A stretch of DNA of 64,000 nucleotides from Valencia hispanica (Eukaryota > Chordata > Actinopteri > Cyprinodontiformes > Valenciidae), in contig OY747722.1 in assembly GCA_963556495.2 (NCBI GenBank), positions 21,956,001-22,020,000 of the forward strand. The letters run 5' to 3'. The notes beneath the pieces are model-generated. The model saw only the letters and a program-made list of their open reading frames with translations, was not told the DNA's origin and did no database searches. Below, in pieces: positions 43,685 through 54,756 of the stretch. The position numbers were made by a program, and so were the translations under genes. How positions within the stretch are numbered: the stretch's first letter is position 1; each line of letters begins with the position of its first letter.

Positions 43685-45050
43685 CACTACTCACAATAAG
43701 TTAGGGATATTATTATTTACATGAATGCTATTCATATTTGGAAATACGTAAAAGTATCCTTTGATATTACTAATAATGAATGAGAAGAAACACAATTTTC
43801 ATTAGTGTAATATTTATTACCCCGATAATGTAGACGATAACAAGGGTAGCCCCAAATAACACAAATTGACAATGTCAGTAGCAGGTGTTTCCACCATTTG
43901 CCGCAATGACAGCTTAACAGACGTCTCATGCTCCTCACCCGCCTCATGATGTTGTCCTGAGGCAATACGTTCCACAGTTCCACAAGTGCTACATGCAGTT
44001 CTGCCCGGTCACGTGGGGGTGGGGTACGATCATCCAGTCCCAAACGCGCTCTATGGGGTTCAGGTCTGGGGACATTGCTGGCTATACCATATGAGGCACT
44101 CCGACTTCCTGAAGTCGAGCTGTGAGAATTCTGGCACGATATGATGGACCATCTACAATAACCAAACCAGTTTTGTGCTGACTGGTGATGCCTGCCCAGA
44201 CTGTTACACCTCCTCCACCAAAGCTAACCCTGGGGACCATGTTGACTTCGGCGTATTTCTCACCTCGCCTTCTCCAGCAACGCTGACGACCATAATTTCT
44301 GTGCAAGGTGACACGACACTCGTCAGTGAACAGGGCGGTAGGCCACTGCTGCATTGTCCAGGTCACATGGTCTTGTGCCCACAGCAAACTTTCACGGCTG
44401 TGTCTTGGTGTCAGTGGAGTCACCTGCAACGGTCGTCTGGCATTCAAGCCAAAGCGGTGGAGTCGGTTGCAAATGGTTTGTCTGGAAACCCTAGTACCTC
44501 TCACATCTCGTAAATGGGCCTGCAGCTGTGTGGCAGTTGCATGATGATGTCTGAGTGCATAGGTCCTTAGGTACTGGTCATCGTTGCGGTCTGTCACTCG
44601 TGGGGCTCCACTCCTGGGTCTGTCATGAACTCTGTCAGTAGTTCTGTGTCTTGATGCAAGTCTGCTGATGACACTTTGAGACACACCAAGTTCACGTGCA
44701 ATATCTGACTGCCTTCCACCGACACGACGGTGCTCGTCCGTTAAGTGAGGTTGTGTGTTCATGGCTGTTTGAAGGATGAAGTTGGAATGACTTACTGGCA
44801 ATACTAGCTTTTTAGTCCCACAGAATGTTGCAATTGATGCCATATTGAAAAGGGTGGTGTTTAGTATTTTTTGGTGTTGGCCCTAATATGTAAGACACAC
44901 TGTACACAGTGAGACCATTATGTGAAAAACACAAAATGAGGTGTGCCTATCACCCCAATAGAATTCCCTCCCTATCCCAAAAATCTCTGAAGTGAAACAA
45001 ACACTATATGTATGACATATCACGATATCCCTAACTTATTGTGAGTAGTG
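43685..45050 (-). mobile_element. Tc1/mariner element with perfect 26-bp inverted repeats
   Basis: The left end CACTACTCACAATAAGTTAG then GGATAT (43685-43710) has an exact inverted copy at 45025-45050. TA dinucleotides flank both sides (43683-43684 and 45051-45052), the standard Tc1/mariner target duplication. The length of 1366 bp is normal for the superfamily. The transposase is on the minus strand and is broken (see next entry). Perfect termini with a decayed gene suggest mobilisation in trans, or recent insertion of an already defective copy. Confidence 0.95.
43875..44762 (-). pseudogene. Tc1/mariner transposase, second catalytic Asp deleted
   Basis: Likely start [13 protein letters not shown] at 44762. 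Paired helix-turn-helix region: [20 protein letters not shown] and [18 protein letters not shown]. The first catalytic Asp is present ([11 protein letters not shown]). The glycine-rich block [14 protein letters not shown] follows. After LVIVDGPSY the protein jumps to [18 protein letters not shown]; in relatives the intervening piece carries the QQDNARPH block, so the second Asp is lost by an in-frame deletion. A TAG (44079-44081) replaces the Trp that precedes PAMSPDLNPIERVWDWM (third block, Glu kept). A frameshift near 44030 follows, and then the C-terminus ends at 43875. Inactive. Confidence 0.85.
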
Positions 45051-45169
45051 TAATTAGTTTTTCTGTTCTCATAGAGGGAACCATGGCCCTGGCTGTTCTT
45101 TCTTTGCTCACAGTATGCTTAGCACATATGAGACGAGTAACTTAAAATATGCGTAAAGTCACACAAGAA

Positions 45170-45560
45170 AACTCACCATCATCCATTATCAAATCCAGCA
45201 CAGCAGCAGCTGTGGAAGTCCTGTTTCCCTCCCACTACTCTCTGGTCGGTTGCTGTAAATGGCATCCATTTACTCTAACTACTTCCAAGTTTTTCGGCTT
45301 AATCCACTTTGCCATTGTGTTTCTTTATGGTGCGGTAATTGGACTTCAGCTTATTCAGTTTCTTACGACATTGTTTCACCATGCTTGCAGCCACGAGAAT
45401 CCATCAGCTCCAACACCTCCTTGAACACCTTCTCATTCCGTGTAGATCCATAAAGTTCCCACTGAATCTTATCTTCAGCCAACAAGCTCAGAAACGCTGC
45501 GCCTCCGCATTAGACCACAGCACTGGTTTTGGTGTTGTCAATGTTCTTTAGCAAAAACTA
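45170..45560 (-). pseudogene. Myb/SANT (trihelix)-like DNA-binding gene fragment
   Basis: On the minus strand, three frames together read WSNAEAQRF, LAEDKIQWELYGSTRNEKVF, KEVLELMDSRG, MVKQCRKKLNKLKSNYRTIK, SGLSRKTWK and YSNRPESSGRETGLPTAAAV. This is the Myb/SANT-like trihelix pattern with its conserved Trp residues, as found in Harbinger-associated Myb-like proteins and related vertebrate host genes. Two or three single-base frameshifts and a stop disable it. A gatgatg|gtgagt sequence at the 3' side (about 45168-45175) could be the old splice donor. It may derive from a PIF/Harbinger element or from a host gene copy. Confidence 0.7.
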
Positions 45561-45569
45561 TACACATGC

Positions 45570-46930
45570 AGTCACTGTTGTGAGTTATAAAAATGGCGGT
45601 CCGGTTGTTGTTAAGAGTCTGTCATGTTGACCAACCAGTGACTCCACTCTCTAGCCAATCACTGACCGACAGCCTTCTGAAGTCGCGTTTTCGGCCCTGC
45701 TTTCGGCCTTACTTTCTGATGTCACCATATCAGGGAAACACAGGTTGGTAAGGATTAGAAATAACTTAATAGTGGGTTCTTTTAATAAAAAATAATTAAC
45801 AAAATGATATAAATGCGCATAATAATATTAACGTGTAGTGATTTTAGCAGTGACCTGAAAAAAATACATTACATAATGTAAATATAGTTTTAAAACTAAA
45901 AATAAACTAATCCAGACGTACTGGACGTAATTATAGCAAAACTGCTTTGAATATGTACCTGTCTCTTCTGGACAAGGGCGTCAGTTTGTTTTTAAAACTG
46001 CTGGGGATAATTATTGATTATTCATATTGGCTATAATTATTCAGCCGTCGGCTATAGGCTATATGCGCAGTAATAAAACGCGTTCCCTTTACAACCCTTG
46101 TCGTTCTGAAAATTCATAAAATCTGAAACATATTGAATATTATTTAATTTTTCATTCATTTTAGTTAATATTCAGCCCGAACGATCTGAACAAAGAATCT
46201 CAATCGTGCCATCACACATGGAGCAGATGAAAACATGTACTAAATATGAACATTTTACCTGCAGTCTCACAACTTTCTCATGGTCTATGGACGTGAATTA
46301 CGCACTTGCTTGTGCATAAGGGAGGCTGAATCCACTCCGGTCGCACACTGGAATAACAAACGCCACTTCTTTCTCAACTTTCTTATTGCCTCAGCCGGAT
46401 GAAATAGCTTTGCATTGAGTGCGATGTCCAGGTCTGCGATGATGATGCACAGATGCTCTCATAAGAATCTTTTTTGATTGATTCAGTTTCCTAAACTCTG
46501 TGCTTAAAGTTGAAAATGACTGTGCGTCTGCATCAAGTGGTCAGTGGCATGAATTGTAAACTTTCAAAATGAAGGACGGTTATTAGTTTGTGTCCACAGG
46601 TGTTTCTGATTATTGCACTAATGAATAGAGGTTGCGTCATAATAAACAGACGGCAAAAGCTCATCACACAAACACCTCATATGGTATTCCTATTCCTTTT
46701 TGTGAACGCACTCTCTACCTGATGGAGTAGAGGAGTGGTTGAGCCGCCGGTCAGAAAGTGAACTTTTGTGTGATGTCCTGCTTCATTTTCTCACTCGATT
46801 TTCCTGCCGCACAGTAAGGAGCCCTGCTAACAATGGCCTTTACATTTTTCCATTAGGCTACAGTTTTAACAAACCGATCAAAGACAGAAAATAACACAAT
46901 CCCCAAAGGATTGTAAATTAGCCTATATTA
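45570..46930. other. Unassigned, probably interior of a decayed DNA transposon
   Basis: 45640-45720 is CpG-rich and contains gtcgcgttttcggccctgct. 46020-46480 has a mixed composition with ccgtcggctataggctata. It lies between the Myb/SANT fragment and a hAT C-terminus and probably belongs to one or both elements. No exon is supported. Confidence 0.35.
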
Positions 46931-46944
46931 CAATGAATCATGTC

Positions 46945-47145
46945 CCTTTTAATTCTTTGAAACATTGTACATCTGAAATTAATTTAATGCAAATATCTCT
47001 GTCCAGAAACAAAATATTGTCCACAGTCCCTGACTTTATCTGCGCTCTCCGTTCCTGAATCACAAATTCAGTCGCAGAAAAATCTCTCTGCAGCGCAGGA
47101 TAGCGGGAACATTCTGGTGTCGGCGCAAAGTTGGGGGAATATTCT
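46945..47145 (-). pseudogene. hAT transposase C-terminal remnant
   Basis: The minus strand reads SRYPALQRDFSATEFVIQER then RAQIKSGTVDNILFLDRDI. This parallels the hAT dimerisation-domain ending (form FSTAG..ISQERARL..ENVDMLIFL). The upstream part of the domain is scrambled. A possible element end lies near 47525-47570 (gtcgggacatgtccctggtg, tccccggctaaaatgagcc), but I could not pair it with a left terminus. Confidence 0.5.
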
Positions 47146-47816
47146 GCCATGTTCTCTCCACAAACACAATATATCAACACCATTCTCTTTGGGAGTCGTA
47201 ACCAAACAAAAGTATTAAATTAATATTTTTAACCTGCAGTAAAGAAACTCCAGCCAGACCCATTAAATTTAATTGATGTATCTTGAAACGGGTACCAGCG
47301 GCACTGCAGGACTCTGCCCTGAGCGTGTTTGCATATGGCCTAAAACCTTGATGTATCCACTGCAAAGAACGCTGCAGCATCTGCGCAGAAAGAAATCATG
47401 ACTGTATGAGAAAGTGCAATGGAGTCATTTAAATAATAGTCCGTTCAGATACTGATTATGTGGAAATTGTGCTGGGAGCACAAGTGGATGTTAGATATGC
47501 GCTGGTAAGACATTCATCAGGTTTAGAAAAGTGGTCGGGACATGTCCCTGGTGTCCCCGGCTAAAATGAGCCTATGCTTCTTGAAACACGAGATCTAACT
47601 GGGGTATCAGTGGAAGTGAGCTTGTAGGAGTAGTGATGCTGACGCTGACAGTGTTGCGCAGTCCACAAGTACCACCACGGTACCGCCGCCACGCTGTCAC
47701 ACTCCTGTGGAACACTGCAGGTACAGCTACCGGCAGCAACACACACTAAACAACCCAGGGATTCCTTTATCATAGTAATGAAAACAACTCTGCTCAAAAT
47801 GTTCCGAACAGAGAAG

Positions 47817-47837
47817 AGAGGAGGAGGAGGAGGAGGG
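47817..47837. repeat. (GGA)n microsatellite
   Basis: About seven GGA units in the intron-like sequence just after the THAP exon. On the minus strand it would read as poly-Pro. Confidence 0.9.
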
Positions 47838-47851
47838 AGCCCACTACTCAC

Positions 47852-47971
47852 GGTGCGTCTAACCTGTTTCACCCACTTAGACAGTAACTCTGGGTCTTTG
47901 GGAAACTTAAATAAACTGACACAGTCCTTGTGTGTATTTGAGCAAAATCCCCCAACACAACGCGAAGGCAT
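47852..47971 (-). CDS. THAP-domain first exon
   Basis: The minus strand opens at ATG 47971 with MPSRCVGGFCSN, then THKDCVSLFKFPKDPELLSK and WVKQVRRT. The N-terminal THAP signature is complete: C-x4-C, FP, and the W of the first helix. The exon ends at 47852, followed by a good splice donor (GTGAGT, 47851-47846), so the C-x2-H half should be on a second exon, which I did not find nearby on this strand in proper order. The frame is intact. It may be the 5' exon of a P/Kolobok-type transposase or of a host THAP gene. The remnant at 41500-41775 is a different THAP subtype and does not continue it. Confidence 0.55.
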
Positions 47972-47989
47972 TGCGATCACTTTTCTTTG

Positions 47990-48130
47990 TCAAAAATAGA
48001 AAATAGCGGTCCCAGTCACAGCTGAAAAGCCGCTGTCAAATGTGTCAACAAACAGAATGCATTCTCTCGCTAACGTCACTTCCGGCTTTCGGCTTGTTCA
48101 GTGCGCAGTGATACAGTAGTAAAATGCTAG
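47990..48130 (-). promoter_or_regulatory. Promoter-like CpG-containing segment upstream of the THAP exon
   Basis: Immediately upstream of the THAP start on the minus strand. The plus-strand text cgctaacgtcacttccggct holds an ETS-type site (cttccgg) overlapping a CRE-like half (acgtcac), with tttcggcttgttcagtgcgc next to it. Such TATA-less CpG/ETS promoters are typical of housekeeping genes and of some transposons. This is inference from motifs only. Confidence 0.4.
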
Positions 48131-48139
48131 TCACCGCAG

Positions 48140-49695
48140 CGTTTTTTTGCTCTCAATAGGATTATAGAAGGCGTGTTTATGACTTTGACATAGTCCATTG
48201 GGTTCAGATTTCTTTATTTTATGTTATGTATAAAAATGTCAACTTCGTGTCATGAGGTCTTTAATGATAGTAATTTTTGTAGTAAAATTAAAAGTGTGAC
48301 CACGAGTTGGTGGCTGTTTTCACCTTCTTCATTCCATTGGATCAGCTAGATCTAGCAATAAAACTGGATGTATTATGTATGAAAAAGGTTGTGGAGTGTT
48401 TAGAATGCTGTGACAGTTTTGCTATGGTTGAATTCACTTTTAAAAATCACAATATATAGTCTTACTCATAGTATCACAATATATCGTGTCACCAGATTCT
48501 TCCCAATACACATCCTTAAACTACACAAAATACTTTGGAACTAATCAGCTATGACTGAGGCTATTCATAATTATTCATATTTTCTATCATACACGGATGT
48601 AATGCCGCTTTTTTTTGTTGTACAAGTCGAAGTAGATCATATTTAGGAAAAGACTGTTTAACTTGACAGATTATTAGTAGCTGTGTTTTCTGCGGAACAC
48701 TAGTTCAGCAGCTTTCAAGATGAAAATTTCAAACAGGGGACTCTGTTGAAGTAAAGTAAGATAGGAACACATAAGGACACCCAGGTGAAACTAGAAAATG
48801 CCATTGACATCTCTGACTAGTTGACCCCATGACAATGACACCTTTGAAGAGGCTGTTCAATACCACCTTCCGTCTGAAGTCGAGTGGGGTACCTAAAGTA
48901 CTTTCTGGGAGTCACTTGTAGAAGATGTCACTGTTATGTCAAAATGGATGTTTTAAGGCCGATTGTTTACTGAAGTCGATCTCATTTACTGCTGATAAAC
49001 AATAATCAAAGGATACACTATGGTTACTGAGGTATAACTGCAATTAAAGGTCTGATTTTTGTAACACCTCATTCAAAAGAAACCTAAATGTTAAGAATTT
49101 TAGAGCAAACCTAAATATTCTAAATTACCTCTGGAACAATTATTGTACTAACTTTCCGATCTCTTAAATAGGCTTTTACTTATCAGCAGACAACAATGTG
49201 GAAGAGGGAGATGGTGGATGAAACAGTAGCCATCTAAATTTGGGCCCTTCATCTGGCTTAACTCTACAAATGGACCTCATTGTCTCGAGGAATTTGATTT
49301 TGTGCCATTCTGCAGCCACATTGTGCCCTCTCTGGGGTCCAACTGCGCGAGTGGGGCCCTTATCAACAGCACTCAGGGTGTGGAAATGAGGAATTGAGTT
49401 CTGCTTCAAATCAAACCATGAGAAGGAACGAAAGGGAGCAAACAGAACCAAGAAGGAAGGCAGAGAGGGGGGGGGGCTGGGGATTATTCCCCAGATGCTT
49501 CCGCTCTCCAACTTAGACACAAGCCGCACACGTCTGTGTGTGCACCTGTTTCAGAATACACATGTGTATGCACAGCACAGTCATACAATAAAACTTGTCA
49601 TGGACACACATGAGAACACAATCACCACATAACAATTGTTAGTAAACCAATTGTCAGAAGTTGTCAGTGTTAACTTCTGGTGTACAGAGGCCATG
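48140..49695. other. No recognisable feature
   Basis: A 117-codon minus-strand ORF (49176-49529) has a repetitive Ser/Pro-rich composition and no recognised domain. The block 49170-49420 is repeat-free and balanced in composition, but nothing proves function. Confidence 0.35.
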
Positions 49696-49699
49696 TCCA

Positions 49700-51240
49700 A
49701 ACACAGTGCCTTGCTAACATTTTCATACCAATGGAACTTTTTCCCCCCCTTTTTTTTTTACAGTGCATTCACCCACAAACTTTTTTTATTTTAAATTGTA
49801 TTTTAATAGAATTTTATGTGAATGACCACCCCAAAGAAGCACATAATTGTGAAGGTCATTGCTTACAAATAAAGCCTGTTGTGCATTTGTGTTCAGCACC
49901 CTTCACTCTGATACCTTTAGTAAGATCTAATGAAGTCAAATAAATTTAGAAGTTACATAATTAAGAGTCCACCTGCTAAAAGAAACTCATAAGAAGTTAT
50001 GTTTGCGGTTTCACAAAAAGCCATTAAGGGAAGACATCAAACAGGTAGAAGGAGAAGTGCTGGTCAGAATTTTTTTTGTTTTTGGTCTACATGATCAAAG
50101 CTGCACTTCAGAGAATATTTTATGTATCAAAGTTTTATAAATCTTTGAAATGATAGTGGGGTTCAACACTATGATAAAAGGCTAGTGCTCCACAACACTT
50201 GTTTTGGAGTGTTTTGGGAGCAGCCTTGGTATGTCAGATTCAAAAAACCTCTCTCCCTCAAATACTCCGGACTGCAGCTTTAAGCTCTGTGTCATGGATA
50301 TTGAACACTGGACAACACCCTGAGCACCCCATCACCACCACTATAATCCCATAAATTATCATAGTAGCATCATCATGCTGTGGAAATGCTTTCCCCAAAA
50401 AATTAAGTAAAATTAAGCTATTCTGAGGTGAAGATGGGTGGCGCTAAATACAGGCCAACTCAGGAAGAAAATTGGTTACAAGCTGCGAAAGACTTGAGAG
50501 TTGGGCAGAAGTTCAACTTCTAGCAGGACAATAATCGTAGATCTACAGTATAACTAGAAGTTGAATGGTTTAGATGGAATGGCAAGTCAGCTCAGACCAG
50601 ATATCACAGTAATTGGACATTTAAGAACATGGAATATCAAAATTTGTGGATTTGATCTAAGAACTCACACAACTTTGTCACGTGAAGAAGACATCTGTTA
50701 TAGATTATTTGTCAATAAACATAAATAGCATAGCACTGTGGCCTTTAATTGGAGACAACAAACCAAGTATAGTTCTAAACCTTTTCCATCAAGGTAGATA
50801 CTTTACGCCTACTTTAAGAAATATTATTCTGAAAAGTAAAAAATATATATAATAAAAATCTGAAATAAAAATGAGATACATTTAACAAGACTATAAGGAA
50901 ATGAAATTGAAGGAAATTGTTTTACTTGTTCTGGTTCCTGGTTTTGATTAAAGCATATTCATGTGATAAAATGTCCCAGTCAAAGTTCAGACCTAAATCC
51001 AACTATGAATCGGGGGTAAGACTTGAAAATTGGTGTTCACAGATGCCATTCAATCTCAAATAGGTTGAAGAAGAAGAATCTAAAAAAAAATATTACCTTG
51101 TAAACTGAGGTGTGCTTAATCCAAACACATTCCATACTTTTAAGATTTTTCTTTTTCAAACCTGTTAAACTATGCATCCTTTCCTTTCCACTTCACTAAT
51201 ATGCACTATATTGTGTTGTTCTTTAATACTAAACCATCAA
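49700..51240 (+). mobile_element. Decayed Tc1 remnant with internal insertion
   Basis: The left arm starts cagtgccttgctaacatttt (49705) and continues tttatgtgaatgaccacccc and agcacataattgtgaag. Gene body pieces: ggcgctaaatacaggccaac, gcgaaagacttgagagttgg, tctagcaggacaataatcg and gaagttgaatggtttaga (50430-50570). After about 370 bp of other sequence, the gene resumes at 50945 with taaagcatattcatgtgata and gacctaaatccaactatgaa (third catalytic block). Frame destroyed. Confidence 0.7.
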
Positions 51241-51249
51241 TAAAAGTCA

Positions 51250-51900
51250 TTGTGAAGGTGGCAATAATTGTGTGTGTATAGCATACGATTCTGTGTTAAA
51301 TGGTCTGTCTTCGAAGAAACATCTGAAAGACAGCTTTCGCTAATTGGAGTCGAGAGCTAGCAAAGCTGGCAACTAATCGATCAGATGGCACTGAATGAGT
51401 ACAGTTGACACGTTTAGTCCTTAAGCAGAAACTGATGTGAACTGAACTGAAAAACTATTGATCCAGAAGATTTTTAGTCAAGAATAATTGATTTGCAAAA
51501 ACTGAGAATAGCTATAAAGTAATATCGGAGCGTTTAGCTCTACAATTAGTCTTTATTTCAGATGGAACAGTTTAGATCGGGTTATTTTTTCAAATTTAAT
51601 CTTGAAGAGAAAGAATTCATATTGCTTGCAAGTCAGTTTATTTGCATTTTTCTGTACAAACAGACATCACCAAAACTATTTGCATGAGCTGCTTTCTTGG
51701 AAAACTTCTGTCACCATTGTGGTTTGTATTGTGGTTGCTGCTAGAGTTACTTTAAAACCTAATTTGAGGCGGCCAGAGAAAATGGGTTCAGATTCTACTT
51801 AACTCTGTATGTAAATACAGTCTCCATCAGCTTTTTAGTCTTAGTTTTACATATTTTTGCAAGTCATTTTTTTCTTAATCCCTGTTTGCTCTTCCTTATC
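51250..51900. other. No recognisable feature
   Basis: No repeat family or exon recognised. Confidence 0.4.
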
Positions 51901-51902
51901 TA

Positions 51903-53407
51903 AACTCAGCAAAAAAAGAAACGTCCCTTTTTCAGGACTGTGTATTTCAACAATAATGTTGTAAAAATCCAAATAACTTTACAGATCTTCATTGTAAAGG
52001 GTTTAAACAATGTTTTCCATGCATGTTCAATTAACCATAATCAATTAATTAACATGCAGCTGTTATGGAATGGAATGGTCGTTAAGACCTTAACAGCTTA
52101 CAGAAAGTAGGCATTTAAGGTCACAGTTCTAAAAACGCAGGACACTAAAGAGACTTGTCTACCGACTGTGAAAAACTTCCAAAGAAAGATGCCCAGGGTC
52201 CCTGCTCATCTGCATGAACATGCATTGGGCATGCTGCAGGGAGGCATGAGGACCGCTTATGTGGCTAGGGAAATAAATTGCCATGTCCGCACTGTGAGAC
52301 GCCTAAGACAGCGCCACAGGGAGACAGGAAGGACAGCTGATCATCCTCTCAGTGGAAGACCACGTGTAACAACACCTGCGCAGGATCGGTACATCCGAAT
52401 ATCACACCTGCGTGACAGGTACAGGATGGCCACAACAACTGCCCGAGTCACACCAGGAACACACAATCCCTCCAGCAGTGCTCAGACTATCCGCAATAGA
52501 CTTAAAGAGGCTGGACTGAGAGTTTGTAGGCCTGTTGTAAGGGAGGTCCTTACCAGACATCACCAGCAACAACGCCGCCTATGGGCACAAACCCACCTTC
52601 GCTGGACCAGACAGGAGTGGCAAAAAGTGCTCTTCACTGATGAGTCACGGTTTTGTCTCACCAGCAGTGATGGACGGATTTGTGTTTATTGTCTAAGGAA
52701 TGAGGGTTACACTGAGCCCTGTACCCTGGAGCGGGATCGATTTGGAGGTGGGGGGTCCGTCATGGTCTGGGGCGGTATATCACATCACCATCGGACTGAG
52801 CTTGTTGTCATTGAAGGCAATCTCAATGCCTTGCGGTACAGGGAAGACATCCTCCTCCCTCATGTGGTACCCTTTAATGCATGCTCATCCGGACATGATC
52901 CTCCAGCAGGACAATGCCACCAGCCATACTGCTTGTTCTTGAGATGTTTCTGCATGACAGCAATGTCAGTGTTCTGCCATGGCCAGCGAAGAGCCCGGAT
53001 CTCAATCCCATTGAGCACGTCTGGGACCTGTTGGATCGGAGGGTGAGGGCTAGGGCCTATCCCCCCAGAAATGTCCAGGAACTTGCAAGTGCCTTGGTTT
53101 GAAGAGTGGGGTAACATCTCACAGCAAGAACTGACGAATCTGGTCCAGTCCATGAGGAGGAGATGCACTGCAGTACTTCAAGCAGCTGGTGGCCACACCA
53201 GATTCTGACTGGTACTTTTGATTTTGAGCCTCCCTTCATTCAAGGATACATTATTCTATTTCTGTTAGTCACATGTCTGTGAAACATTTTTAGTTTATGT
53301 CTTATGGTGTTGACTTTTTTAGTGTTCATACAAATATTTACACACATTAAGTTTACTGAAAGTAAAAACAGTTGAAAGTCAGAGGACGTTTCTTTTTTTG
53401 CTGAGTT
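51903..53407 (+). mobile_element. Full-length Tc1/mariner element with perfect inverted repeats
   Basis: The left end AACTCAGCAAAAAAAGAAAC then GTCC (51903-51926) has an exact inverted copy ending at 53407. TA flanks both sides (51901-51902 and 53408-53409). The 1505-bp length and layout (leader about 285 bp, single transposase gene, trailer about 200 bp) are those of a complete element. Only small indels disrupt the gene, so among the DNA transposons in this window it looks the most recent. Confidence 0.95.
52189..53208 (+). pseudogene. Tc1/mariner transposase with three frameshifts
   Basis: Start MPRVPAHLHEHALGMLQGGM at 52189 (an upstream in-frame Met lies at 52168). Helix-turn-helix region: YVAREINCHVRTVRRLRQRH, and later SSAQTIRNRLKEAGLRVCRP. 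First catalytic Asp in VLFTDESRFCL, glycine-rich block GGGGSVMVWGGI. A frameshift near 52878 precedes the second Asp block MILQQDNATSHTA. A second shift near 52940 precedes WPAKSPDLNPIEHVWDLLDR (third block, Glu kept). A third shift at about 53098 precedes EEWGNISQQELTNLVQSMRR and the TGA at 53206. All three catalytic residues survive, so damage is limited to indels. Confidence 0.9.
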
Positions 53408-53409
53408 TA

Positions 53410-53755
53410 TATCATGAAACTTATTTGCATAATATCTGCCAAGTGACAAGTTTGTCACAATTTAAAGCGAGACTGCTTTATTTTGATTGCTTTAATTATT
53501 CTTCTTTGGTTTGGTCATTAAACGGAGCAAAGAGAGGCAGGCTCCTCATCGAAGCCATTCTGCCGAGGAGAGATGCTACAGCAATTTAAAGTATGACAGT
53601 TTAAAGCATACAGTATCAACCTACTGATCTGCAAAATAAATCTCATGAATTAGCATGACACAGGTTTCTTCCTATACTTCACTCTAATTAAAAGTTTGTT
53701 TTAGATGTTGGAACAGTTTCAAAATGACTAAATATTTAGTGTCGTACCATTCCTG
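53410..53755. other. No recognisable feature
   Basis: Spacer between two Tc1-type elements. No exon recognised. Confidence 0.4.
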
Positions 53756-54140
53756 CAGTTCAAATACATTTTAATAAAAAAGTTCTTGTCTGGGTTTCAA
53801 GTAAATACCTGAAGGTTTTGCGTCACATTCCAAAGCATAATGCAACCGCCACCATGCTTCACTGTGGCTCTGGTGTTCTTTTTAGGTGATGACATTTGTA
53901 CAGTCAGATCATTTTGATCTTTCTTAAGTAGCAAATTATGGCTTCAACTAAAGGAAGCATATCCCAAAATAATTCTACTTGGACAGCTGAACTGTATTCC
54001 ATGTAAATCAAGTTTTCTTTGGAAGGTGAACTCGGCAAGAAGACATTCTGAAAATCGAATGGTGTTTCAATCGTTTTTTTTTTTTACATTTTCCCCCCCT
54101 AACGGTTAACAGTAACTCTAGAGGTGGAAATAGAGATTTG
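53756..54140 (-). mobile_element. Decayed Tc1 remnant
   Basis: Antisense glycine-rich block: aaagcataatgcaaccgcca, ccatgcttcactgtggctct, ggtgttctttttaggtgatg (53830-53890). Other parts are too decayed to read, and the termini are not found. Confidence 0.5.
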
Positions 54141-54755
54141 CTTGGATGTAATAATTATAGCAAAAATATTTCTGCTGCTTCCTAAAGTTATTACTTTGCA
54201 ATGATCACACTTACATTTTGTGACAAGTGGTTGAGCTGCTCTCTACATAGTTTTCCCTTCAACCGTAAAATAGTATGTAACATACAGATAAGAAGCTGTA
54301 GCAACCAGTGTTCTGTCCTTCCCTATTAATGTTTTTGTAAAAGGTGAAAAGAATTTGGATTATCACCAAAAACCCAGATTTTTTAGATCAACAAAATGCA
54401 TGCATTGCAGTTATACAAGCTCTTCACAGAAAAAAAGGCAGGGATTTTCCAAGAAATTGTCTATGTAACACATGACTACGTGACACACTGGGATAAAATC
54501 TGAGATGTTAAGGCTGTTATTGCATTGTTTATTAATGTCGGGAGAAGATTATTTTAATAAAATCGTGATATACCTTGTAAAAATGTGTGTTTTAACAATG
54601 TTTTCCCCATCATTGCTTCAATGATAGCATTAATACCAGTTCATTTGAAAATATGATTGAATACAGCTATTCTGTGATGCTTTGCATTATATTTGACCTA
54701 TCTGATGTACCATAGCTGTTTTAATTAAGCTATCTCACTTAACACTTAACACTTT
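54141..54755. other. No recognisable feature
   Basis: AT-rich; no element or exon recognised. Confidence 0.4.
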
Positions 54756-54756
54756 T

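Noticed and set aside
41498..47971. Joining the THAP first exon (47852-47971) with the THAP remnant (41500-41775) as one gene
   Set aside because: The remnant already has its own first-helix segment (FP and W) and is a different subtype, so it does not supply the missing half.
49176..49529. 117-codon minus-strand ORF
   Set aside because: Composition is Ser/Pro-rich without a recognisable domain; no exon signals support it.
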